DNA from: Pseudomonadota bacterium
GTDB taxonomy: Bacteria > Pseudomonadota > Alphaproteobacteria > Rickettsiales > UBA6187
Direction of reading: 5' to 3'
NCBI GenBank assembly: GCA_027620075.1
Contig: JAQCEY010000002.1
Coordinates: 40,358 to 104,357 of the forward strand
DNA length: 64,000 nt
Shown here: piece after piece, positions 44,701-53,971 of the stretch
Layout: every line of letters starts with the position of its first letter
Numbering within the stretch: the first letter of the stretch is position 1
Notes under the pieces: generated by a model
Database searches by the model: none
Seen by the model: the letters and a program-made list of their open reading frames with translations, nothing else
Told to the model about the DNA's origin: nothing
Position numbers and translations under genes: made by a program

Positions 44701-44775
44701 TATAACTACAGATTCTTTTGTTACCTTACTAAAATAACAAATTATAAAAATTATGCCATATATAAAAAATTGCGA

Positions 44776-44793
44776 AGTCCCGCAAGCGGGACT
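44776..44793. other. GC-rich cruciform downstream of the variable region
   Basis: AGTCCCGC-AA-GCGGGACT is a perfect palindromic hairpin 24 bases past the stop of the minus-strand prepilin gene that ends in copy B. In known DGRs a short GC-rich hairpin just downstream of the variable region assists homing. Here the loop does not match the usual GRNA type, and a transcription terminator is an equally good reading. Confidence 0.5.
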
Positions 44794-44816
44794 AAATGAT
44801 TAAATAATTAAATGAT

Positions 44817-47528
44817 TCATCTCCTGGCACAACGGACAAGACTAATATGATGCTTATTGGTGTAGTACTGGAAACCGTTACCAAAACGCTGGTCCCAGGC
44901 ACGAGTACTACTGCGCTCCGAAGACGACCAGTACCACGTGCCTGTAACATTAAAGCTACTTCTGAGAGGGCCTGTTGTTCCTGAGTTTGTTACATCTGCT
45001 GCATTATTAACCGTAGGCAATGGATGATCAGGGTCGTCTGTGCCAATTAAATTAGCATACATAACATCTAATTCAGATATTGCAGGTAAGTACCAGCCAG
45101 CACCTAGGGCATTACAAGTCTCTGCAGCAGCGTGAGTGCCTGAACCATCTGCTACTAATGTATCTGTATTGATTGGCCCATCAATTGCAGCTGTAGTAGT
45201 CCATACTGATAGATTTACAACATTTACAGTAGCAGATTCTGAATTTGCATTCTTCCATTGATATGTATCTCTTGTAGTAGTAGTAGTATCGCTATGTTCA
45301 CACCTGTCATCAACTGCGTCATAGCTTTGGCTTAAATCACAGCGACGAACGAAGAAGTCAGTGGTAGTTCCCGGCACGTCTCCGGCATAGAACATTACAT
45401 CATTAATATTATTAGGATCACAGCCACCACCTTCAATCATTCGTGCACAACCATGATCACCTGACTGGCTTGCATAAAAAAGATCTCCTTCCGGACAAAG
45501 AGGCATACCCATAACAGGACCTGTAACACCCGGACACGAAACAATGACACTGACTTTGCATTTAATCCTTTCATTACTCCAAGTGCCGTCAAGTCCACAG
45601 TCCGCTATAGGATATCCTTCGGGAGCGGAGTATCCGGAAGTTTGGCATTGATTAGGAGGGGTTACTGCCGAAATATTCCAGTCGCCTGCATTTGTGACCG
45701 GATATATAGCATCGTCGTCAGTAGTTACCGTATCGTTATAATTAGCAGCCGGTATTGCAGGACATGTTATCCTTACACATTCATTATTTACGGTATTGCT
45801 CCATGTTCCGTCCGCATTGCATAATCTGGTTGGTGTTCCGCCCGATTCTTCATATCCTTCTATACAAGTTCCTGTTGCAGGGTTGCTTGCAGTGGTTGTA
45901 GGCCAGTATGCATTTCCGTCAGTGTCGCTTGGTTGCTCACAAACTCCTGTTACGCAGTTGTTGGTGAGAGCTACCCATGCTCCGGTTTCATCACAATATT
46001 CCATTACCGTACCGTTCTTATTATCGGGACAGAAAGCTCCTTCTTTTACCCGCACATTTCCTATGTTTATGTCTCCATCACATTTTATAGGTCTGCAAGT
46101 GTCGGTTAGAGTCGTCCAGTAATCGGTATCTGCGTTTATACATGTTAATATGTGCGTTCCGGTTTTCCCCGGCGGACACCCTATATCTTTGTCCGCACTT
46201 ACTCCGAAAGTACAACTTCCCGAATAATCAGGTGTGCATGTAGAACCTATAGAGGTTTTTTGCCAAGTTCCGGCACCGGTACAGACTTCTTTTACGGTTC
46301 CGTTGTAGTCCGCCGAGCCACAAGTTGAAGCAGAATCCTGCACATCACCGATATTATCGGAATCGCACAAAATTGCCGAGCATGTGTCGGTAGTAGGAGT
46401 TCCCCATTTATTGTTAGTACAGGTTTGTATCATATACCCCTGTTCACCCCAATCGCACGCCTGTGCATGAGGTCTTACATCACCGTTTGTCGGGCAAGGC
46501 GTTGATGTTACAATGTTGCAATCCGAACGCAGTACTTTCCACACGCCGTTTTCGGTACATTGTTCAACGATACCTTCTGTTCCTTTCATTTTGTTTATGC
46601 ACGATAGTTTTCTTATGTCTCCGAACATACCGTCCTTACCGCACTTTACTTCCGTACATAGCCTGTCTGTAATTTCCCAGACGCCCTGATTGTCGGAGCC
46701 TATTCGGCATGTTTCGATAATTTTTCCTACGTAACCTGTCGGGCAGGTTTGGTTAACATCACCTACCTGCCTTGTTTGTCCGAGTTCGGCACAAGACCCC
46801 GAAACCTCAGGAGCAACATTACTCGCCTTCCCTGATCTAATTAAAAACAGCACTCTGCATGATGCCGTTTTTTCAGAAAGGTTATATTCACCTCCTGCCG
46901 TAACACAGTCATTATTTAATCCTTCTGCCAGAATAGTACCCGTTAACGGATTGCCGTCATCTGCCCGTTCATCTATTGTTTTAGCATCTTCGGAGGTTAG
47001 AATGGGCAGAGAGTTGCTAGAAGAAGAAAATCCTGCCAATTCAATTATTAAAGCCTGTTCCGGTAGGTCGTTCGTAGCGTCCGCATCGGTGTTGAATCCC
47101 GTACTTGCTGCCGGAGTTATTTTGTATCCCCCGCCTTCAATATCGGCGGGAGGAACTCCTATTCCCGGTAGATTTGTAGAGTTACCGTCAAAGCTTCCCT
47201 CAATAAGTCCTGCAATGCTTAAATGCTGCCATACGTCCAGTGCCTCATCTGTTGAGTTTATAGTGCCGTCACCGTTGCCTGCATTGGCTCCTGAAAGTGA
47301 TGAAACATTGGAGATATCTCCCGGGAGAGCGTCATATGTTTGTTTGAATTCGGAAATGGAATTTGAAAAACTTGATATATCTGAAATGATGTTTTGTAAT
47401 TTTCCTCGTTTCATCAGGCTAACACCGGCGGTTGTCATTACAACAACGGCTGCAATAGACGCCAAGACAACCGACATCTCGACAAAACTAAAGCCCTTGA
47501 CCTTGTGTTTAAAATTTTCCCCCAGCAT
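44817..47528 (-). CDS. long prepilin-like protein with DUF1566 (C-type-lectin-like) variable tip
   Basis: 903 residues. The leader Phe-Lys-His-Lys-Val-Lys-Gly| is followed by Phe-Ser-Phe-Val-Glu-Met and a hydrophobic helix. A pilin-like module (to about 225) has Tyr-Asp-Ala-Leu-Pro-Gly-Asp-Ile. A Cys-rich stalk of Gly-x-Trp...Cys repeats (about 230-655) follows. The C-terminal DUF1566 domain includes Ala-Gly-Trp-Tyr-Leu-Pro-Ala-Ile-Ser-Glu-Leu and, from residue 865, Trp-Tyr-Trp-Ser-Ser-Ser-Glu to the final Val-Arg-Cys-Ala-Arg-Arg. The last 117 bases before the stop are variable-region copy B. AGGGG precedes the ATG. It is probably exported through a type IV pilus or pseudopilus route with the tip exposed. 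The avd-like gene follows 116 bases downstream. Confidence 0.85.
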   Translation of the reverse strand: MLGENFKHKVKGFSFVEMSVVLASIAAVVVMTTAGVSLMKRGKLQNIISDISSFSNSISEFKQTYDALPGDISNVSSLSGANAGNGDGTINSTDEALDVWQHLSIAGLIEGSFDGNSTNLPGIGVPPADIEGGGYKITPAASTGFNTDADATNDLPEQALIIELAGFSSSSNSLPILTSEDAKTIDERADDGNPLTGTILAEGLNNDCVTAGGEYNLSEKTASCRVLFLIRSGKASNVAPEVSGSCAELGQTRQVGDVNQTCPTGYVGKIIETCRIGSDNQGVWEITDRLCTEVKCGKDGMFGDIRKLSCINKMKGTEGIVEQCTENGVWKVLRSDCNIVTSTPCPTNGDVRPHAQACDWGEQGYMIQTCTNNKWGTPTTDTCSAILCDSDNIGDVQDSASTCGSADYNGTVKEVCTGAGTWQKTSIGSTCTPDYSGSCTFGVSADKDIGCPPGKTGTHILTCINADTDYWTTLTDTCRPIKCDGDINIGNVRVKEGAFCPDNKNGTVMEYCDETGAWVALTNNCVTGVCEQPSDTDGNAYWPTTTASNPATGTCIEGYEESGGTPTRLCNADGTWSNTVNNECVRITCPAIPAANYNDTVTTDDDAIYPVTNAGDWNISAVTPPNQCQTSGYSAPEGYPIADCGLDGTWSNERIKCKVSVIVSCPGVTGPVMGMPLCPEGDLFYASQSGDHGCARMIEGGGCDPNNINDVMFYAGDVPGTTTDFFVRRCDLSQSYDAVDDRCEHSDTTTTTRDTYQWKNANSESATVNVVNLSVWTTTAAIDGPINTDTLVADGSGTHAAAETCNALGAGWYLPAISELDVMYANLIGTDDPDHPLPTVNNAADVTNSGTTGPLRSSFNVTGTWYWSSSERSSTRAWDQRFGNGFQYYTNKHHISLVRCARR
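44820..44936 (-). repeat. variable-region-like repeat, copy B (3' end of the prepilin gene)
   Basis: It encodes Trp-Tyr-Trp-Ser-Ser-Ser-Glu, then Arg-Ser-Ser-Thr-Arg-Ala-Trp-Asp-Gln-Arg-Phe, to Val-Arg-Cys-Ala-Arg-Arg. Across the first 26 codons it differs from copy A at 20 bases (hand count), and 19 of these have adenine in one of the two copies. Third codon bases are almost unchanged. Confidence 0.8.
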
Positions 47529-47622
47529 AATTTTCCCCTACATAAACATCTGATTTATTATTATATCATTTTTAAATATGTTTTTCAAGGTAATTGCAAA
47601 AATAGTTATAAATATGATATTT

Positions 47623-50367
47623 CTAAGGAATGGTTATTCCCCATTTATCTGCAAGGTATACTCTTACAGGAAGATTTGCACCGGAATTCCCTATTAGTAT
47701 TATTTCTCCGATTTCACCATCCATGGGTTTCGTATCATTATCATTTGAACCTATTTCAGCGTCTGTAGTTCCTGCTGTTACCGTCGGATTACAACACCAT
47801 GCATTATAGCTTGTTTGAACACCGTTTTTGTATGTTCTGTTAACGGCACCGTGTTTTATTTCTCCTAATAACGTGTATTGTCCCGAATCAATAACATTGC
47901 CTGAGGTTACAGAGCGTTCTGCACCCGGACCATTACTCATTGAAAATATAAACTGATTAGGAGATGTTCCGGAGCCGGTATGGTAATGATACATTCTGGC
48001 GACTCCGCTTAAAGTTTTAGAAAGAATACTGTTTCCGGTAGTAAAATTATCAAATTTCACTACTGCAAAAAATCTCGTAAAATCCGATGTATCTAAACCG
48101 TTATCATCTGCCATGGATAGTTTTTCACCGGCTGTTCCTGAAAAATCAACGGTATTAAGACTATTAGCAGATGATGAGATTACATAAGCAGGACGCTTTG
48201 AAGGATTCGTCTGTTTTGCTTCGAAGTTAGATTTTTTATCCTTAAAACATGCTACGGAATCGGAATCAGGAGTTGCGGTAGTGGTGCAGCTATCGTCACT
48301 AAAGACCTGACAATTATCACTTGCATCGAACCATAATATCATAGAGGCAAATGCCGGTGCAGATGCGTCTCCACAAGGGGTTCCTTTGCAGCTTATTCGT
48401 TCATTTTCCCAATCACCGTTGATGTTGCAATCGGCAACGGGGTATCCTTCCGGGGCTAAATAACCGGAGTTTTGGCATTGATTAGGAAATGTTACTGCCG
48501 AAATGTTCCGGTCGCCAGCATTTGTGACCGGATATATAGCATCGTCGTCAGTAGTTACCGTATTGTTATAATTAGCAGCCGGTATCGCAGGACATGTTGT
48601 CCGTACACATGCATCATTTACGGTATTGCTCCAAGTTCCGTCCGCATTGCAGTTTCTGGTAGGAGTTCCGCCGGATTCTTCATATCCTTCTATACAAGCC
48701 GTAGCATTTACATTTATGGTTCCGCCTATACTTGTGGGCCAGAGAGCATTCCCTTGGTTGTCTTTTGGTGATTCACAAACTCCGGTTACGCAATTGGTAA
48801 AAGTGGGTTGCCACGTTCCTGTTTCATCGCAATATTCCATTACCTTTCCGTTCTTGTTATCAGGGCAGAACGCCCCTTCTTTTACCCTTACGCTGCCGAT
48901 ATTATGTCCTCCGCCACACTTTATAGGTTGGCAGTTATCACGCAGGGTCGTCCAATAATCATTGCTGCCATTATCTATGCACGTAACAATATGGCTTCCT
49001 GTTTTCCCCGGCGGGCATCCGATGTTTTGGGTCGTATCTGAACTTGCACTACATGTTCCGTATATCGGTACACAGGTAGAGCCTATAGATGTTTCTTCCC
49101 ACGTTCCTGCTGCCGTACATAATTCAACAACCTGTCCCGTATAATTACTTCCGCAATTACTTACGGTTTGTGTGTCACCGATATTGTTTGCGCCGCATGT
49201 TACATTTAAGCATTGAAAATCGGGTGCTGCGGAAGGTACGCTCTATTTATTGTTTGTGCAGGTTTGTAAAACAAATCCTGTTTCTTCTAGGTCACACGCC
49301 TGTGCTTTTCTGATTTCTCCGTCTGTTTCGCACGAAAGGTCGCTTCTGTGTTCGCAATCTGAGCTTACTACCTTCCAGATACCGTTTTCAGTACATCTTT
49401 CAACGATACCTTCGGTGCCTAACATATTATTTATGCATGAAAGCCTTCTTGTCGAGCCGAATGAACCTCCGCCGCTGCATTTTACCTCTACACATTTTCT
49501 TTCGGTTGTTTCCCATTCTCCCTGATTACCGGAGTCAATCCTGCAAGTCTCAACTACGTTGCCCTCATAGCCTTGTGGGCATTTTTGGCTAACGTCGCTT
49601 TTTTGCCTCGTCTGACCAAGCTCGTTACAGAAACCTGATGCTTGTGGAGCGTTCTGATGAGTGTTTTTTCCTTTTATGATAAATAGCACTCTGCATGAAG
49701 CTGTTTTTTCGGACAGGTTATATTCTCCTCCTGCCGTGACGCAGTCATTATTTAATCCTTCTGCCAGAATAGTACCCGTTAACGGATTTCCGTCATCTAC
49801 CCTTTCATCTATTATTTTAGCATCTTCGGCGGTTAATATGGGCAGAGAGTTACTAGAAGAAGAGAATCCTGCCAATTCAATTATTAAAGCCTGTTCAGGC
49901 AGGTCGTTCGTAGCGTCCGCATCGGTGTTGAATCCCGTACTTGCTGCCGGAGTTATTTTGTATCCCCCGCCTTCGATATCTGCTTTAGGAACTCCTATTC
50001 CCGGTAGATTTGTAGAGTTACCGTCAAAACTTCCTTCGATAAGTCCGGCAACGCTTAAGTGATGCCATGCGTCCAGTGCTTCATCCGGCGTGTCAATAGC
50101 TCCGTTGCCGTTTCCGGCTCCTGATGCACCCGATAAGCCGGTTATATCTGCGATATCTCCGGGCAGAGAGCCGTATTTTTTTTCAAATTGTTCGATGGAT
50201 TCGGTGAATTCGGAAATGTGTGTAAGTATATTGCGATATTTAGTTTTTTGAACCATGCTTACGCCACCCAATGTAAGTACGATAATGGTGGCGACCGATG
50301 CCAGAACTACTGACATTTCAGTGAAACTGAAACCCCGAGCCGGTTGTTTTAAATTTTTTATCATCAT
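47623..50367 (-). pseudogene. long prepilin-like gene with one LamG-like domain, interrupted by an in-frame amber codon
   Basis: A single frame of 915 codons. The leader Lys-Gln-Pro-Ala-Arg-Gly| precedes Phe-Ser-Phe-Thr-Glu-Met and a hydrophobic helix. A pilin module (to about 225), a Cys-rich stalk and a C-terminal LamG-like domain (about 660-914, opening Met-Ile-Leu-Trp-Phe-Asp-Ala-Ser) follow. Codon 375 is TAG (49243-49245), just after Cys-Thr-Asn-Asn-Lys. Both paralogues have Trp (TGG) there, so one G-to-A change explains it. The downstream frame has no further stop, and an internal ATG at 48840 could in principle restart. A 374-residue truncated product lacks half the stalk and the tip. 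Confidence 0.85.
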
Positions 50368-50652
50368 AGATTTTATTGTGCCTTTGTTATATAGCCACCT
50401 TATTATTGTACTATTTTTGTAACTTCACTTCAAGGTTATTATTGCGTTGCAGTAAGATATGTTATTTTAAAAGCGTCGAATACGATAATAGTATGTATTC
50501 GATTATACAAAAAATCAATTTATTACGAGGTTTTATGGCAGATATGTAGGTACATAAAGTTAAAAGCTTGTTAAATAATTTAGCCGTTTTTCTTGGCACT
50601 TGAAAAAGTGGAGAATTTGTAATATTAATGCTGTTGTAAATTAAGAATAAAT

Positions 50653-51426
50653 ATGCACATGGATACCGATACGATACAGGATAAGGAAGCTTCTCTGGCC
50701 GACCATTTAAGGGAGCTTAGGAGTAGGATATTCGTATCTTTAGCCGTTTTTGTAATAGCGTTTGCGGTCTGTTACTATTTCGCCGAGGATATATATGCGT
50801 TTTTAGTACGCCCGTTGGCGGATATTTATGGCAATGAACAGGATAAGAGGCTTATTTATACGGGGTTGACAGAAGCTTTTTTTACTTACATGAAGGTGGC
50901 GTTCTATGCCGCTTTGTTTGTATCGTTCCCTTTTTTAGCATCGCAGGTTTATATTTTTTTAGCTCCCGGTCTTTATAAGAAGGAAAAGAGGGTTTTATTG
51001 CCTTTTATAGTTGCTACTCCCATATTATTCGTAGGTGGCGGTGCTTTGGTCTATTACTGGATATTTCCCTTGGCGTGGAAGTTTTTCGTCAGTTTTGAAA
51101 GTCCGGGAGGGGCGGGAGGATTGCCGATACAGCTTGAGGCTAGGGTCGGCGAATATTTGTCATTGGTGATAAATCTTATATTGGCGTTCGGGATAGCCTT
51201 TCAGTTGCCCGTATTGCTTACATTGCTTGCCAGATTTGGCTTTCTAACATCGGAAGGATTGCGTAAGAAGCGTAAATACGCTGTGGTTATGGTGCTACTT
51301 GTTGCAGCGTTTTTGACCCCTCCTGATATTATCAGTCAAATAGGTCTTGCCTTGCCGATGTTGTTGTTATACGAATGCTCCATAATAGCATGTAAGTGGG
51401 TGCAAAAAAATAATGAAAGTTGTTAG
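50653..51426 (+). CDS. tatC: twin-arginine translocase subunit TatC
   Basis: 257 residues with six predicted membrane helices. The N-terminal Leu-Ala-Asp-His-Leu-Arg-Glu-Leu-Arg-Ser-Arg is the signal-recognition region, and Phe-Leu-Thr-Pro-Pro-Asp precedes the last helices. TatC recognises twin-arginine signals. serS follows, as in many alphaproteobacteria, but tatA and tatB, usually upstream, are absent; the 285-bp region before it contains no gene or clear signal. Confidence 0.96.
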   Translation: MHMDTDTIQDKEASLADHLRELRSRIFVSLAVFVIAFAVCYYFAEDIYAFLVRPLADIYGNEQDKRLIYTGLTEAFFTYMKVAFYAALFVSFPFLASQVYIFLAPGLYKKEKRVLLPFIVATPILFVGGGALVYYWIFPLAWKFFVSFESPGGAGGLPIQLEARVGEYLSLVINLILAFGIAFQLPVLLTLLARFGFLTSEGLRKKRKYAVVMVLLVAAFLTPPDIISQIGLALPMLLLYECSIIACKWVQKNNESC

Positions 51427-51485
51427 TGTTAGTGCTAAGTGATGGAGTTTTTTTATCAGAATTATTATCACTCAGCACAAACACT
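51425..51485. terminator. inverted repeat between tatC and serS
   Basis: AGTGTTAGTGCTAAGTGAT (51425-51443) is inverted at 51467-51485 with 2 mismatches in 19, with GGAGTTTTTTTATC between them. It begins at the tatC stop. It is either a long terminator-like hairpin or a small repeat. Confidence 0.6.
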
Positions 51486-51517
51486 CAACACAAACACTAA
51501 TTATAAACGGAATAAAA

Positions 51518-52795
51518 ATGCATAACATAAAAGCGATAAGGGAAAATCCCGAATATTTTGACGATGGTATGAAAAGGCGTGGTCTTGGGCCTATTTCTGA
51601 CGAGATATTGAGGCGTGATAAGGAAGTGCGTGGCGAGAAAACGGCTTTACAGGATTTGCAGCAACAGGCAAATGAATGGGCAAAGAAGATAGGCATGTTA
51701 AAAGCCAAGGGTGAAGATGCGTCCGAGGCTATATCTAAATCTAAGGAGCTTAAGGCTCAGGTGCAGGAGTTAAAGTCCAAGATGGAGAATGAGTCGGAGG
51801 ATATTCCTACCGAACTTGTTGACGAGCTGCTATATACATTGCCTAATATCCCCGCTGATGATGTACCTTTCGGAGAGTCTGAAGATGACAATGAGGAAGT
51901 AAGGCGTTGGGGTGATAAGCCTGATTTCGATTTCCACCCTAAGGAGCATTTTGAGCTTGGTGAAGCCTTGGGTCTAATGGATTTTGAAACTGCCGCTAAA
52001 ATATCCGGCAGCCGTTTTGTTATCTTAAAAGGGGCGTTGGCAAGGCTTGAAAGGGCGTTGGGGCAGTTCATGATAGATGTTCACACTAAAGAATTCGGCT
52101 ACGAGGAAACAGCCGTTCCTATTTTGGTGCGTGATGACGCTATGTTCGGTTCGGGTCAGTTGCCTAAATTTGCCGAGGATTCTTTTCAGACTACCGACAA
52201 TTACCGTATCATTCCAACGGCGGAAGTGCCTCTCGTAAATGTGGTTAGGGAGTCAATTTTAAATGAAGACCAATTGCCGATGCGTATGGTATCTTTAACC
52301 CCGTGTTTCAGGTCTGAGGCAGGTGCTGCGGGCAAGGATACACGCGGCATGATACGTCAGCACCAGTTTTGGAAGGTTGAGCTTGTAAGCATTACCGATG
52401 AGAATAGTTCCGATGAGGAGTTGGAGCGTAAAACCGCATGTGCCGAGGAGATAATAAGAAGGCTTAAAATACCTTACCGTGTGATGAAGTTATGTACGGG
52501 CGATATGGGCTTTTCAGCAAGAAAAACCTACGACCTTGAGTTGTGGATGCCCGGTCAGGTAAAGTACCGTGAGGTTTCAAGTTGTTCTAATTGTGGTGAT
52601 TTTCAGGCACGCCGTATGAATGCACGCTACAAAAACGAAAAAGGCGAAAATCTGTTTGTACACACATTAAACGGCTCAGGGTTGGCGGTAGGCAGGGCAA
52701 TGATTGCCGTTATGGAGAACTACCAGAACGCTGACGGCTCAATAACCGTGCCTGACATATTGAAGCCTTATATGGATATTGACGTGATTAAATAA
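51518..52795 (+). CDS. serS: seryl-tRNA synthetase
   Basis: 425 residues. The N-terminal antiparallel coiled coil (about 30-100) binds tRNA. The class II catalytic domain has motif 2 [14 protein letters not shown], Gln-His-Gln-Phe-Trp-Lys, and motif 3 Asn-Gly-Ser-Gly-Leu-Ala-Val-Gly-Arg. It charges tRNA-Ser and tRNA-Sec. It is 2 bases upstream of the mscS-like gene. Confidence 0.97.
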   Translation: MHNIKAIRENPEYFDDGMKRRGLGPISDEILRRDKEVRGEKTALQDLQQQANEWAKKIGMLKAKGEDASEAISKSKELKAQVQELKSKMENESEDIPTELVDELLYTLPNIPADDVPFGESEDDNEEVRRWGDKPDFDFHPKEHFELGEALGLMDFETAAKISGSRFVILKGALARLERALGQFMIDVHTKEFGYEETAVPILVRDDAMFGSGQLPKFAEDSFQTTDNYRIIPTAEVPLVNVVRESILNEDQLPMRMVSLTPCFRSEAGAAGKDTRGMIRQHQFWKVELVSITDENSSDEELERKTACAEEIIRRLKIPYRVMKLCTGDMGFSARKTYDLELWMPGQVKYREVSSCSNCGDFQARRMNARYKNEKGENLFVHTLNGSGLAVGRAMIAVMENYQNADGSITVPDILKPYMDIDVIK

Positions 52796-52797
52796 TT

Positions 52798-53886
52798 ATG
52801 GAACAGATAAAAGATTTTTTATTAATGAATGAGGAAACCCGCTGGGTAACGCAGGTTTTCATAGTTATATTCCTGACACTTTTTGCAGGCTATTTTGTTA
52901 GTAAGTTCGTAGAGAAATTAAAGGTCAAATTTGAAAAGACCAAGAATCTGTGGGACGATGCTTTGATTCTTGCCTTAAGGCGTCCTATACGCATATTGAT
53001 ATGGATTATCGGCATGACATTTGCGATTGAGATAATCTATAAAGAAACGCAAACGCCGATATTTTCTGCTATTTATCCGTTTCGTGACGTCGGTATAATT
53101 GCCTCGGTTACGTGGTTTGTTACCCGTTTTATCAAGAATGCCCAGAATAATATCATTGACAGGGGCAAGAAAAAAGACGGCTCCGATTATGACAAGACAA
53201 CTATTGACGCAGTAAGTAAGATATTGCGTGCGTCTGTGATAATTACGGCAGCATTAGTTATATTGCAGACTTTGGGCTTTAGTGTTAGCGGTGTTCTTGC
53301 ATTCGGAGGTGTCGGAGGCGTGGCGATAGGTTTTGCGGCAAAAGACCTGCTGGCAAATTTCTTCGGTGCAATGATGATATATTTAGATAAGCCGTTTAAG
53401 ATTGGTGACTGGATTCGTTCTCCCGATCAAGAGATAGAGGGTACGGTTGAAGACATAGGCTGGAGACAGACTCGAATCCGAACTTTTGATAAACGCCCTT
53501 TATATGTGCCTAATTCTGTTTTCTCCAGTATTTCGGTTGAGAACCCTTCCCGTATGCAAAACAGGCGTATAAAAATGTATGTCGGTGTCCGTTATGATGA
53601 TATGGGCGTGGTTAAAAAGATAGTTGACTATGTAAGGCAAATGCTTATTCAACATACGGAAATAGACGAGAACAAGACTTTGATTGTTAATGTTGATGAG
53701 TTTGGGGCATCTTCCGTTAATTTTCTTGTATATACATTTACCCACACAACTGACTGGATTCGGTATCACGAAATAAGGCAGGACATAATGCTTAAGATAT
53801 CTGAAATTATTGATAAGCATGATGCACAGATAGCCTTCCCTACCACTACTTTGCATATTCCGGACGGTATTGCGGTCAATAGTTAA
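52798..53886 (+). CDS. MscS-family mechanosensitive channel
   Basis: 362 residues. Four or so N-terminal hydrophobic segments precede the pore helix Phe-Gly-Gly-Val-Gly-Gly-Val-Ala-Ile-Gly-Phe-Ala-Ala-Lys-Asp (about 170-185). The beta domain (Lys-Ile-Gly-Asp-Trp-Ile, Glu-Asp-Ile-Gly-Trp-Arg-Gln-Thr-Arg-Ile-Arg) and Val-Pro-Asn-Ser are next, then the alpha/beta C-terminal cage. Longer than MscS itself (286), closer to YnaI-type members. It opens under membrane tension. It starts 2 bases after serS, so co-transcription is likely. Confidence 0.93.
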   Translation: MEQIKDFLLMNEETRWVTQVFIVIFLTLFAGYFVSKFVEKLKVKFEKTKNLWDDALILALRRPIRILIWIIGMTFAIEIIYKETQTPIFSAIYPFRDVGIIASVTWFVTRFIKNAQNNIIDRGKKKDGSDYDKTTIDAVSKILRASVIITAALVILQTLGFSVSGVLAFGGVGGVAIGFAAKDLLANFFGAMMIYLDKPFKIGDWIRSPDQEIEGTVEDIGWRQTRIRTFDKRPLYVPNSVFSSISVENPSRMQNRRIKMYVGVRYDDMGVVKKIVDYVRQMLIQHTEIDENKTLIVNVDEFGASSVNFLVYTFTHTTDWIRYHEIRQDIMLKISEIIDKHDAQIAFPTTTLHIPDGIAVNS

Positions 53887-53893
53887 ATATAAT

Positions 53894-53925
53894 TTGTCAT
53901 ACTGAATTTATTTCAGTATCTATTT
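53894..53925. repeat. TGTCAT-ACTGAATTTATTTCAGTAT dispersed hairpin repeat, copy 2
   Basis: TTTGTCATACTGAATTTATT then TCAGTATCTA, forming an ATACTGAA/TTCAGTAT hairpin. It is nearly identical to the minus-strand reading of 7725-7753. It lies between the mscS-like gene and argJ, followed by a CGCTCAATGC...TTGAGCG hairpin. Confidence 0.65.
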
Positions 53926-53971
53926 AAAAAACGCTCAATGCTATTTTGAGCGTGGTAATTAAGGAAAATAT

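Noticed and set aside
38678-50367. Reverse transcriptase gene within the prepilin block
   Set aside because: I looked for a frame with a Tyr-x-Asp-Asp type motif near avd; none was found. All long frames here are prepilin, stalk or tip modules.
50368-50652. tatA or tatB upstream of tatC
   Set aside because: No frame with the short helix and amphipathic pattern of TatA/B is present in this gap.
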